NCBI RefSeq assembly: GCF_904849725.1
Contig: NC_058522.1
Span: 431,921,529 to 431,985,528, forward strand
DNA from: Hordeum vulgare subsp. vulgare
Lineage: Eukaryota > Streptophyta > Magnoliopsida > Poales > Poaceae
Direction: 5' to 3'
DNA: 64,000 bases
Shown here: piece by piece, positions 1 to 10,982 of the stretch
Layout: each line of letters opens with the position of its first letter
Numbering within the stretch: the stretch's first letter is position 1
Position numbers and translations under genes: made by a program
The notes under the pieces: generated by a model
What the model was told of the DNA's origin: nothing
Database searches by the model: none
Seen by the model: the letters and a program-made list of their open reading frames with translations, nothing else

Positions 1-56
1 GGTCGAATACTCTACCCTCAAAATCTGTTGCGATCCCCTACACTTGTGGGTTATCA
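1..56 (+). repeat. E1 5' LTR, terminal 56 bp (U5 end)
   Basis: The sequence matches the last bases of the E1 3' LTR at about 19705-19760, including the terminal cttgtgggttatca. The junction with internal DNA is after position 56, 11 bases before the primer-binding site. Confidence 0.9.
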
Positions 57-67
57 AGACCTTTTTC

Positions 68-86
68 TGGCGCCGTTGTCGGGGAA
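68..86 (+). other. E1 primer-binding site (tRNA-Asp type)
   Basis: The sequence tggcgccgttgtcgggga lies 11 bases after the LTR end. It is complementary, with one mismatch, to the 3' end expected for plant tRNA-Asp. This is where minus-strand DNA synthesis would be primed. The PBS is lost from E2. Confidence 0.85.
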
Positions 87-135
87 GCACAACTATATTC
101 TCGAAGTCACTTGGGATTTACGTCTGCTGATCACT

Positions 136-2942
136 ATGAGGAATCTGAAAGATCCAAGAAGTAAAATCATGCCTTCCACTATGAGGAGAGGTAAGGAACT
201 GCCATCTAGCTCTACACATGATTCTCCTTCAGTTTTGAGTAAGTTTGCGACATCGCCTCCTGCTAGAAATCTTGATATGTTGCATGTGCTTGATGATGCT
301 ACTTCTGCTGCCCACAATGTTTATGATGATGCCATGCTTGATACTATGCCTGATGATGCTATGCTTGATACTATGCCTGATGATGCTATGCTTGATACTA
401 TGCCTGATGAAGCTATGCTTGATACTATGCCTGCTATGCGTGATACTGCTTTGCCACTAGGTGCATTCCCTGATGCACAAATTGCTAGAGTTGCTGCTAG
501 ACGTGATGATACTTCTGAAACTGCTGATACTATTGAAGTAGAACCTGCTATTATGCCTGAATTGCCTCTTATGCCTCATACATGCTATGTTATGGAGGGA
601 GAGATAGCTGAGGATTTTCTTGCGCGTAAGGATAGCTATGATGTTGAGAAACTTCTGCGCAAGTCGAAAGAAAAATCTCTGAACGCTAGGATGAAATACG
701 ACCCGAAGTTTGCCACTTCGCCTATCTTTGTGACCGATAAGGATTATGAATTCTCTGTCGACCTGAGTTAATCACTCTATTCGAATCTGATCCTTCTCAC
801 GGTTATGAGTCCGAAACGGTTGTAGCCCATCTTGCCAAACTACACGATATAGCCACCCTATTCACTTGGGAGGAAAAGATCCGCCACTACTACATGCTCA
901 AGTTGTTTCCTTTCTCGCTAAAGGATGATGCTAAGACCTGGTTCACTTCTCTTACTCCTGGTTATGTGCGTAGCCCCCAGGATATGTTCTACTACTTCTC
1001 TAAAAAATATTTCCCTGCCCATAAGAAGCAAGCTGCCTTGCAGGAAATATACAACTTTGCTCAAGCTGAGGAAGAGAGTCTCCCACAAGCTTGGGTGAGG
1101 CTCATCCAGCTACTGAATGCTTTGCCTGATCACCCTCTTGAGAAGAATGAAATACTTGATATCTTCTATAATGGACTTACCGATGCTTCTAAAGACCACC
1201 TAGATAGTTGTGCCGGTAGTGTTTTTAGGGAACGAACTGTAGAACAAGCTGAGATTCTATTGGATAACATCTTGTGCAATGAGAATGCTTGGACTATTCC
1301 CGAACCACCTCCTAAGCCAACTCCGAAGAAAAGAGGTATTCTATTCCTCAGTCCCGAAGATATGCAAGAAGCTAAGAAATCTATGCGAGAGAAAGGCATT
1401 AAATCCGAAGATGTCAAAAATCTACCACCTATCGAAGAGATCCATGGTCTCGACAACCCGATACAGGTAGTAGAAGTAAATTCTCTGCGTAGGTTTGATG
1501 AGAGTGATATTCCTTTTGATAAACTTGCTAGCTTATGCATGGATGAGTTTGATAACTTCTTTGCCAAACAATAGAGTTTCAATGATTATGTTAGCAGACA
1601 ATTGGAAAAGAATGCTCGTATGCTTAGTCATTTAAGTGCTTGTGTGGACAGAAACGACAACGATCTTAAGCTCTTGAGTAAACATGCCTCTATGGTTACT
1701 ACTCAGGTAGAACAAGTACTTAAAGCAAAAAATGACTTGCTCAATGAGTTGAATGACAATTCTGTCCGATTCGTTACTAGAGCCCGTAGAATGACCTAGG
1801 AACCTATGTATCCTGAGGGTCATCCGAAGAGAATTGAACAAGATTCTCAAGGAGTTAGCACTGATGCACCTAGTCATCCTAGAAAGAAGAAGAAAGATGA
1901 TAGGAACCTGCACACTAGCAACCCTGTTGCTGCTACACCTGAGAGTCCAAACGATGCCTCTGTCTTTGATGCTGAAACACACTCTGGTGACGAACATGAG
2001 CGTAATAATAATATCAATAGTGATGTTCATGAAGATGCTCAACCTAGCAATGAAAAGGATGTGGAGATTGAATCTGTTGATCTTGATAACCTACAAGCTA
2101 AGAATAGAAGATACGATAAGAATGACTTCGCTGCTAGGAAGCATGGTAAAGAAAGGGAATCATGGTTTCAGAAACCTATGCCCTTTCCTCCTAAACCATC
2201 CAAGAAAAAGGATGATGAGGATTTTGAGCGATTCGTTGAGATGATCAGACCTGTCTTTCTACAAATGCGTTTGACGGATATGCTCAAGATGTCTGTGTAT
2301 GCTAAGTACATGAAAGATATTGTGACTAACAAGAGGAGGATACCTGAGGTTGATATTTCCACCATGCTGGCTAATTATACCTTCAAGGGTGGAACTCCTA
2401 AGAAACTAGGTGATCCCGGTGTGCCTACTATACCTTGCTCCATTAAAGGCAACTACGTTAGAACTGCTTTATGCGACCTTGGAGCCGGTGTTAGTGTTAT
2501 GTCTCTCTCTATTTATCGTAGACTTGAACTGGATAAGTTGAAACCCACTAAAATCTCTCTGCAAATGGCCGACAAATCAACTGCTTTCCCTATTGGCATT
2601 TGTCAGGATGTGCCTGTTGTGGTTGCTAACACCACTATCTTAACAGACTTTCTTATCTTGGATATTCCCGAGGACGATGCCATGGTTGTCATCCTCGGAA
2701 GACCCTTTTTTAACACTGCAAGGGATGTTATGGATTGCAACAAAGGCAATGTCACTTTCCATGTCAACGGTAGTGAGCATACGGTGCACTTTCCGAAGAA
2801 ACAATATCGAGTACATTGCATCAATGCTATCGAAAAAACTTCATCGATTCTTATTGGGAGCTTTGAATGCCCTATTCCTCGTGTCAAGATGAAGTATGAT
2901 TTGCTTGTTGGGGAGATACACATCCCCATTGAGGTGACCTAG
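136..2942 (+). pseudogene. E1 gag-protease polyprotein (broken)
   Basis: This encodes a capsid (gag) region followed by a retropepsin, ending after the protease with no RT fused. The chosen ATG at 136 begins MRNLKDPRSK. The N-terminal part is acidic with a nine-residue repeat. The capsid core (LKDDAKTWFTSL, around 920-950) resembles plant gypsy gag, and the protease signature CDLGAGVSVM sits near 2471. Relative to E2, one C is lost at about 745, causing a frameshift and a TAA at 769-771. In-frame TAG codons at 1572-1574 and 1797-1799 replace glutamine codons. The frame is then open to the TAG at 2940-2942. With at least three disruptions this copy is not functional. The protein ends in the same motif (HIPIEVT) as E2, so stopping after protease is a family trait, not a local deletion. 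Confidence 0.87.
325..432 (+). repeat. 27-bp in-frame tandem repeat in E1 gag, 4 copies
   Basis: Four near-identical 27-bp units encode DDAMLDTMP. E2 has about three and a half units at 13444-13540, so repeat number differs between the copies without changing frame. Confidence 0.9.
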
Positions 2943-3711
2943 TGACTATTCGAAAATTCTCCATTCTCTTCTGCGATTCAAGAAAGTTTTGTCGAGGGGA
3001 TTTGATCAACCCCATTGATGGATTTCTTTCGATGACCATGAGATGGATGAATCAAGGAGTCACAAACCTCTGTTCCAAGCTTTCACTTTCGGTTTCTTAG
3101 AAGAAAATGATAGATTTAGTCTGTTTTCTGTTTTAGCGTCCGATGGAAAAGTACCCCGAAAATAGAAGTTCTCCGAACGCTGTGAAAATCAAGTATGATT
3201 TTTTCTTGATTTTTGGAAAAATACTGGGACAAAGAGTCTGTTTGGGGGCCACACCAGTGGGCCACAAGCCCTAGGGCGCATGCACCCCCCTGGACATGCC
3301 ACCCAGGCTTGTGGGGCCCACAGGCACCCCCTCTACTCATTCTTGCTCTTATCTCCTTCTCCTACCTCCTGAAAAAATCATTTCGTAGCTCAAACCCATG
3401 TTCTTGCTCCTCTTGCTGGGATTTTCGATCTTTTGCTCAAATCACCGTTCTCCGAACTGTTTTGGGGGAAATACTTCTTGGTAAGTGACTCCTCCATTGC
3501 TCCAATTAGTTTTTGCTCTAGTGTCTTATACTCTGCGTATTTTTGCTGCCTTGGGGACCCTGTTCTTGAGCTTTGCATGCTAATTTTAGCTGGTCCCAAG
3601 TAGTTTTGATGCGTAATATGGCCTCTAGGCACTTGATGGAGTAGTTGCTACTAGTTTAGTTGAACCTTGTTCACCTTTCCTTTGGGTCACTGAAAATTTC
3701 AGAAAAGGAAG
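2943..3711 (+). other. E1 spacer between protease and ORF2, with LTR-like segment
   Basis: This is a 770-bp non-coding spacer. About 3130-3345 resembles the U3 part of the element's own LTR near 16450-16560: it shares a 'gaagttctccgaac' stretch, a run beginning gtgaaaat, a T-rich segment and ccagtgggccaca. E2 has the same arrangement at about 10570-10800. A duplicated LTR piece placed directly upstream of ORF2 could act as an internal promoter, but this is inference. Confidence 0.6.
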
Positions 3712-4723
3712 ATGTTCAGGAGAAACTTTCATGGTGGTTCCTCAAGCAAGAGAGCTCCCCGTCTTGCGATTCGGGGGCCTGATCCTTACCAACCAAGGGA
3801 CGCGCAGGTACAACCATGTGAATGGCCTTCTGATGAATTTATGATTGAGGCAGGTTTCAAAGATGAGTTTGATGCACTTGTTCACAGCGTCGGACTCGAA
3901 GAATTCATCTCCGATAAATGTGAACAGTACGTTGCTCTCACTGCCTCTTTTGTTCGTAGATTCAAATTTTCAGCTGGCCGTGAGACATCAGTACTGTTTG
4001 ATCTCTATGATAAATCGTGTACCATGGATTTAGAGGATTTCAATAGAATTTGCAAAATACCTATTTGGGGTAGCCTCAATGATCCTCCTAAATCTTCGGT
4101 TATAGATTTTTGCTCTGGTATTACTGTTGGAGAAACTAGAGACATTACGCAAGCTACCATGGGGAGTATTCATTTTCCTACCTTGCATTACTTTGCCCTC
4201 TTCATAGGCAGATGCATTAATGGCAAGATTGAGCATTGTCACCTCTGCGCACCCGACCTTAGTATCCTTAAGAGGGCAGTGACGGGTGGCAAAAGCTTCA
4301 ACATGGAAGATATAATAGCAAGGAGGCTGAATAAGAATGCTAATGAAGGGGATTTCTTTGGTGGGATCTATGCCACTCGCATAGCAAATTTTCTTGGAGT
4401 ACCCATCCGCGAAGGAGATCCCCCGCTCCATACAGCTTTCCTTGACTGCGTCGCTTTGACACGCTACCAGTTCCTTGAGAGGGACGACGAATCCCTCCTG
4501 TACCGATTGATGTTTAACCGGCAACGTGTTTTACATATTACCCTTCCTGCTCCTGCCTTCTTTGACTTTCAGGTAAAACAGAGATATTACATAACCAGAG
4601 GAGTATGAGAGGGAGGCTAAGGCTGCTCGCCTCCGTGAGGCAGCTATTCAGGCAGTGGCTGCAGCACTCCCGTACAACCCCCATTATGATTTTGGGTTTC
4701 GTCAAGACCATCCTTGGGAGTAG
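3712..4723 (+). pseudogene. E1 ORF2, ATHILA ORF-1-like protein (frameshifted near the end)
   Basis: The ORF starts at ATG 3712 (MFRRNFHGGSSSKRAPR) and is open for 298 codons to 4608. A single-base frameshift near 4600 cuts off the C-terminus. The other frame continues EYEREAKAARLREAA to a natural stop (HPWE-stop) at 4723. Conserved blocks are FNRICKIPIWGSLNDPP, SIHFPTLHYFALFIGRC, GGIYATRIA and ITLPAPAFF. These recall the Arabidopsis Athila ORF1 C-terminal family (PF03078), whose function is unknown; its position is that of the env-like gene in Athila elements. I see no signal peptide or membrane segment. Its E2 counterpart (9113-10181) is collinear but only about a third to two fifths identical by eye, far more diverged than gag-protease. 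Confidence 0.72.
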
Positions 4724-5633
4724 ACCAAGTTAGGCCAAAAGCCTAAGCTTGGGGGAGTACGTGTTCTCACCGACTTTACATTCTTGCTTATGCTTTCACT
4801 TTGTTAGCCGGTGTTCACACTTTGCCACTGTATCATCCATGCTAGTTTATTTTCTTTTTCTCGTTTTCTTTTCATGTGTCTGTCTAGTTTGAGAAAACCC
4901 AAAAAGATTTTCTTTTATTCTTTTGTTTGTTGGGAGCTTTCCCGTGTAGATAGTTTTCTTTTTCTTTGGGTCAAGGTAGAAGATATTGGTTACAATGTTT
5001 AGTGGCTCTTGCATGCATACCTGTTTAGCTTTCATAGAGCCATATTACTTTGTCTTCTCCTTTGTGTTTGCCTGCAGATTCCAGCGTTGTCCAATGCACG
5101 AGCACTCTTATTATTGTTCACATCGTTCAGTCGTGCAAGTGAAAGGAATAATGACGATATATGATGAAGTGACTGAGGCTGGAAAAGCTGGTATGAACTC
5201 GATCTATTTTTTTTGTAAATATGACAAGCTCACTGTTCCTAGTTCAGCTTTCTTGTGAGAGAAACATGTTTCCAATGACAACTTAGAGATCATAGTTGCT
5301 TATGCCATGCTTACTTAGCTAGGAGCTTATAATGGTTTGTGTTGGTTGCCCACATGAATGTTGAGATGACTATGATGTAGTATGATAGGATGGTATCCTC
5401 CTTTGAATGTTTCAAGTGGCTTGACTTGGCGCATGTTCACGCATGTAGTTGAACCAAAATCAACATAGCCTCTATGATGTTCATGTTCATGGTGATTTAT
5501 GTCCTACTCATGCTTGCACTCAATGTTAGTTAGTCTCAATGCATTTTGATGACTGTTGTCGCTCTCTAGTTGGTCGCTTCCCAGTCTTTTGCTAGCCTTC
5601 ACTTGTACTAAGCAGAAATACTGCTTGTGCATC
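4724..5633 (+). other. E1 3' untranslated region, first part
   Basis: This stretch is non-coding and shared with E2 (8220-9112, reverse). Just after the ORF2 stop is an internal copy of the polypurine-tract motif, ccaaaagcctaagcttgggg, at about 4736-4756, followed by different sequence, not an LTR. The region is cut by E2 after GCATC at 5629-5633 and resumes at 15283. Confidence 0.75.
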
Positions 5634-7163
5634 TGATGTCCCACAAGCGTATGGGATCGCAGCAGTTTTCGAGGGTAGAGTATTCAACCCAAATTTATTG
5701 ATTTGCTCACAAGGGGAAGCTAAATGGTATTCTCAAGTATTAGCAGCTGAGTTGTGAATTCAACCACACCTGAAAGATTAGTGTCTGCAAGTAAAGTATT
5801 AGTAGCAAGGTAGTACGATAGCAACGGTACCAGAAAAAGCTTTGACAATCCCTGGCAACGGCGCTAGAAAAAGCCTTGTTGACGGGATGTTAGCGCCAAC
5901 AAAGTATTGCAACAAGTAATAGCGGAGTAGCAAGGAACATTAGTAGCAACAGCACCAAAGTAACAAGTAACAGCAGTAGCAGCAGTAGCAAAGTAACAGC
6001 ATCAAAGCGGCCCAATCCCTCTTGTAGCAAAGGACAAGCCTAGGCAAAGTTACATAGCGAGGACCAGAGTATGACGGATGTGATTTATCATATAACAGCT
6101 ATAACACGGAGAGATATGTGGCTAGCTCCCGTTCGTCAATCTAATGTAGGCATGTATTCCGTATGTAGTCATACGTGCTTAGGGAAAAGAACTTGCATGA
6201 CATCTATTGTCCATCCCTCCCGTGGCAGCGGGGTCCTATTGGAAACTACGGGATATTAAGGTTCTCCTTTTAATAAAGAACCGGACCAACGCATTAACAC
6301 GCGGTGAATACATGAGCTCCTCATATTATGGTCATCTCCGGGAGTGGTTCCGGCTATTGTCACTCCGGGGTTGCTGGGTCATAACACATAGTAGGTGACT
6401 ACAACTTGCAAGATAGGATCTAAAACACACATATATTGGCGACAACATAATAGGTTCAGACCTGAAATCATGGCACTCCGGCCCTAGTGACAAGCATTAA
6501 GCATAGCCAAATTGTAGCAACATCAATCTAGAACATAGTGGATACTAGGGATCAATCCCCGTCAAGAACTAACTCGATTACATGATAGATCTCATCCAAC
6601 TCATCACCGTCCATCAAGCCTACGATGAGATTACTCACGAACAATGAAGAGCATCATGGAATTGTCGATGGAGAAAGGTTGATGATGACGATGGCGACGA
6701 TTTCCCCTCTCCGGAGCCCGAAACGGACTCCAGATCTGCCCTCCACATGAAGAACAGGATGTGGCGGCGCCTCCGTATCGCAAAACGCGATGAAACCTTC
6801 TCTATGATTTTATTTCCAGGCAAAATGGAAGATATAGGACTGAGATTGGGGGCGGTGGTGCCACGTGGGCCCCATAAGCCCTCATGGTGCAGCCATAGGG
6901 GGTGGCCGTGGCCTAGGGGCTTGTGGGCCACTGGCACGCCCCCTCACGTGGATCTTTGCGCATGTATTTTTCTTTTATTCCAGAAAAAATCTCTGTAAAT
7001 TTTCAGGACGTTCCGAGAACTTTCATTTCTACACAAAAACAACACCATGGCAGTTCTGCTGAAAACAGCGTCAGTCCGGGTTAGTTCCATTCAAATCATG
7101 CAAATTAGAGTCCAAAACAAGGGCAAAAGAGTTTGGAAAAGTAGATACGATGGAGACGTATCA
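5634..7163 (-). repeat. E2 3' LTR (1530 bp)
   Basis: In element orientation it runs from tgatacgtctccatcg (7163) to cttgtgggacatca (5634). The U5 end (about 5840-5930) carries several PBS-like motifs and a trinucleotide-rich AGC/AGT stretch (5935-6000). Compared with the 5' LTR it lacks about 45 bases near 6068. Confidence 0.9.
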
Positions 7164-7180
7164 ACCCCCCCAAGCTTAAA
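7164..7180 (-). other. E2 polypurine tract
   Basis: On the minus strand taagcttggggggg precedes the 3' LTR. It would prime plus-strand DNA synthesis. Confidence 0.85.
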
Positions 7181-9112
7181 GCCTTGCTTGTCCTCAAGTA
7201 ACTCAGTTGACAAACTGAGAGAGACAAAAGAAAACTTTGACGGACTCTGTTTGATCTTGTTGTTGCAACTATGTCTACCTCACAACCAGAATTTCAGCAA
7301 CATCACAATCAAACCACATAAGCAAATGACATCTAGGTCTCACAGAAAACTCATATCAATGGCATAATCAACGAGCGAGCATATAATAATAAGCCTCAAG
7401 TGTCAAGACTTCAACCAAAACAACATGAAGCAGTACGAATAGATGGTATCTCGCTAGCTCTTTCTGAGACCGCAAAACATAAATGCATAGCACCTTAAAA
7501 GACCAAGGGCTGACTAAACATTGTAATTCATGGCAATGAAGATCCATTCATAGTCACACTCAACACAGTTAAAAGCAAAGCATAAAAATGACAGAGGTGC
7601 TCTCTAATTGGTGCTTTTGTAAGAGGAGGATGACTCAACAGGAAAATAAATAGACACGCCCTTCGCAGAGGGAAGCACTGATTTGCAGAGGTGCCAGAGC
7701 TCAAGCTTTGAAAACAGAGATAATAATTTTGGGTGGCATGCTTTCATTGTCAACGCAATGACTAAGAATTCTCAATATCTTCCATGCTACACATGCTATA
7801 GGCGGTTCCCAAACAGAAAAGTAAAGTTTTGACTCCCGCACCACCAATCAATCACACTCCACGGCTAGCCGAATCCTCGGGTACCTTCCAAACCAGCATC
7901 AATCCTGGGGGAGTTTTGTTTGCAATTATCTTTTCGATTTGAGCATGGGACCGGGAATTCCAATTACCAGCCCCTTTCTCGTGAATGATAGTGAATAAAC
8001 ACATATCTAGGATAACACGCCTAGCATGGAAGATACCAATAGCCCCCTGTCACCACATGAGCGGTTTGGGCATGCAAAACAGATTATTTCTTGAAGATTT
8101 AGAGAGTGGCACATGCAAATTTACTTGGAACGGCACGTAGATACCACATAGGTAGGTATGGTGGACTCATATGGCACAACTTTGGGTTTATAGGAGTGGA
8201 TGACAAGCAGTATTTCCGCTTAGTACAAGTGAAGGCTAGCAAAAGACTGGGAAGCGACCAACTAGAGAGCGACAACAGTCATCAAAATGCATTGAGTTTA
8301 ACTAACATGGAGTGCAAGCATCAGTAGGACATAAATCACCATGAACATGAACATCATAGAGGCTATGTTGTTTTTATTTCAACTACATGCGTGAACATGC
8401 ACCAAGTCAAGCCACTTGAAACATTCAAAGGAGGATACCATCCTATCATACTACATCATAGTCATCTCAACATTCATGTGGTCATCCAAGACAAACCATT
8501 ATAAGCTCCTAGCTAACTAAGCATGGCATAAGCAACTATGATCTCTAAGTTTTCATGGAAAACATGTTTCTCTCACAACAAAGCTGAATCAGGCATGATG
8601 AGCTAGTCATATTTTCAAAAACAAAATAGCTCGAGTTCATACCAGCTTTTCCAGGCTCAGTCACTTCATCATATATCGTCATTATTGCCTTTCACTTGCA
8701 CAAACGAATGGTGTGAACAATAATAGGCATGCTCGTGCATTGAACTAAAGCTGGAATCTGCCTGCAAACAAAAAGGAGAAGACAAGGTAATATGGCTCTT
8801 TGAAAGCTAAACAGGTATGCATGCAAGAGACACTAAACATTGTAACCAATATCTTCTACCTTGACCCAAAGAAGAAGAAAACTATCTACACGGGAAAGCT
8901 CCCAACAAGCAAAAGAAGAAAAATAAAATCTTTTTGGTTTTTCTCAAACTAGACAGACACATAGAAAGAAAACAAGAAAAAGAAAATAAACTAGCATGGA
9001 TGATACAGTGGCAAAGTGTGAACACCGGCTAACAATGTGAAAGCATAAGCAAGAATGTAAAGTCGATGAGAACACGTACTTCCCCAAGCTTAGGCTTTTG
9101 GCCTAACTTGGT
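7181..9112 (-). other. E2 3' untranslated region
   Basis: About 1.9 kb of non-coding sequence between the ORF2 stop and the polypurine tract, collinear with the E1 3' UTR. It includes the internal polypurine-like motif (ccccaagcttaggc at about 9083-9096 on the plus strand). No convincing ORF is present. Confidence 0.75.
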
Positions 9113-10181
9113 CTACTCCCAAGGAGGGAAATAACCAGCTCCGGGGTACTCCGGAGTGGACTGAGGATGCCACTGCTGTGTGAGCTCCTCTGGCTCCCAC
9201 TGATAAACTGGCGTTTGGTACTCGACTGGCGGCTCGGGCACGGGCACCTGTGGTTGGGCCAAGCCCCAATATGCGTAGAGGTCCCAGGGCATAATAGTGT
9301 ACCTGCCTGCATGAAGATTGAACAAAGAAGGAGCAGGCAAAGTAATAGTCTCACGTGTACCCTGACTAAATACCAGGTTATAAATCATCCTTCCAGCTAT
9401 ATCTCTATCAAGAAAGTCATGGCGAACCATGCTATCGTAATATAGATATCTCTCAGAAAGAAGCATCTCTTCTTCTTCCTCCAGTGTAATAGGTATCTCA
9501 AAGGGTCTAGCAAGACGAGTAGCATAGATACCTCCATAGACAACACCTTTAAAACGGTTCAGGTTCAACCGTTGAGCTACTATGGTGCCCAAGCTATAAG
9601 TTTTATCGTTATAAAGGGCTTCGCGCAAGACCGCAAGATCTAAGGAACTAAGTGACCCAGCTTTCCCACGACCAATCAAACATTTTCCCACAAATAGTGA
9701 GAAGTACCAAAGCACGGGAAAATGAATGCTAGCAGCTCTAGCGCAAGACACTCCTCTCTCCTCTCCTAGAGAAATAGTACCGATAAAAGCTTCCAAGTCC
9801 CGTGGACGAGGTTCATGAATATCCCCTATGTAAGGTAATTTGCAAACATTGCAAAAATCTGGAGTGACATGCGATGGGGACATCATAAAGTTTAAACTCA
9901 ACCATAGGAGGATTCTTCCTCGGATAGAAGTTAAAGCTTTGTACGAAGATATTAGTGAGGAGGAGGTATTGCGAACACTTATCTTAAACGAAGGCGGTAA
10001 GGCCTGCGCTCTCCACCAAATGATAAAAGTCCTCATAAATTCCAGTGACGTGTAAGAACACGTCGCTTGGCCACTCGCACGCTCGAACTTCCGCGACTCG
10101 AGGGACCGGATACTTGGGCTTCTTCTCACTCAGATCATCCTTGTGGTCACGGCTTGACGAGCCTCTCAAGAACCTCCTCAT
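9113..10181 (-). pseudogene. E2 ORF2, diverged ATHILA ORF-1-like protein (broken)
   Basis: It starts at the ATG ending at 10181 (MRRFLRGSSSRDHKDD). It is interrupted by a TAA at about 9984-9986 and changes frame near 9890. It then runs open to 9113, ending YFPPWE-stop. Conserved blocks shared with E1 ORF2 are ACEWPSD, SIHFPVLWYFSLFVGKC, GGIYATRLA and TITLPAPSLF. The C-terminal tail is proline-rich (PQVPVPEPPVEYQTPVYQW) where E1 has a charged alanine-rich tail. It probably belongs to the same Athila ORF1 C-terminal family, function unknown. Flanking DNA on both sides up to start and stop closely matches E1 while the coding part does not, suggesting exchange of the ORF between family members. 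Confidence 0.72.
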
Positions 10182-10569
10182 CTTTTCCCTTTTCTATCTC
10201 TGAAAATTTCTGAAATTATTAGTGATTCTAAGGAAAAGTGAATAAGGCTCAACGAAACTCGTAGCAACTACTCCCACAAGTGCCTAGAGACCATATCACG
10301 CATCAAAACTACTTGGGACCAGCTAGAATCAACATACAAAGCTCAAGAACATGGTCACCAAGGCAGCAAAAATACACGGAGTATAAGGCACTAGAGCAAA
10401 AACTAATTGGACCAATGGAGGAGTAACTTACCAAGGAATAATTTCCCCAAAACAGTTCGGAGAACGGTGATTTGAGCAAAGAGATCGAAAACCCCAGCAA
10501 GAGGAGCGAGAACACGGGTTTGAGCTGCGAAACGATTTTTTCTGGAGGTAGGAGAAGGAGATAAGAGCA

Positions 10570-10800
10570 ACAAGGAGTGGAGGGGGTGCCTGTGGCCCCC
10601 ACAAGCCTGGGTTGCGCGGCCAAGGGGGTGCCCGCGCCCCTAGGGATTGTGGCCCACTGGTGTGGCCTCCAGACAGACTCTTTGTCCCAGTATTTTTCAA
10701 ATATTCCAGAGAAAATCATACTAGATTTTGACAGCGTTCGGAGAACTTCTATTTTCGGGGTATTTTTCTACCGGATGCTAAAACAGAAAACAGGGAAAAC
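10570..10800 (-). repeat. LTR-like segment inside E2, upstream of ORF2
   Basis: This is the counterpart of 3130-3345 in E1. On the plus strand it reads gagaacttctattttcgggg near 10740 and gggattgtggcccactgg near 10640. It resembles the LTR U3 and lies between the protease stop and ORF2. Confidence 0.55.
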
Positions 10801-10982
10801 TAAACTAAACCTATCATTTTTCTTCTAAGCAACCAAAGGTGAAAGCTTGGAACAAAGGTTTGTGACTCCTTGATTCATCCATCTCATGGTCATCGAGAGA
10901 AAATCCGCCAATGAGGTTGATCAAGTCTCCTCGACAAACCTTTTCGAATCGCAAAAGAGAATGGAGAAATTCCGAATAATCA

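Noticed and set aside
1166..1582. 138-codon minus-strand ORF, mirrored at 12330-12746 in E2
   Set aside because: It is the antisense shadow of gag and is preserved only because gag is preserved.
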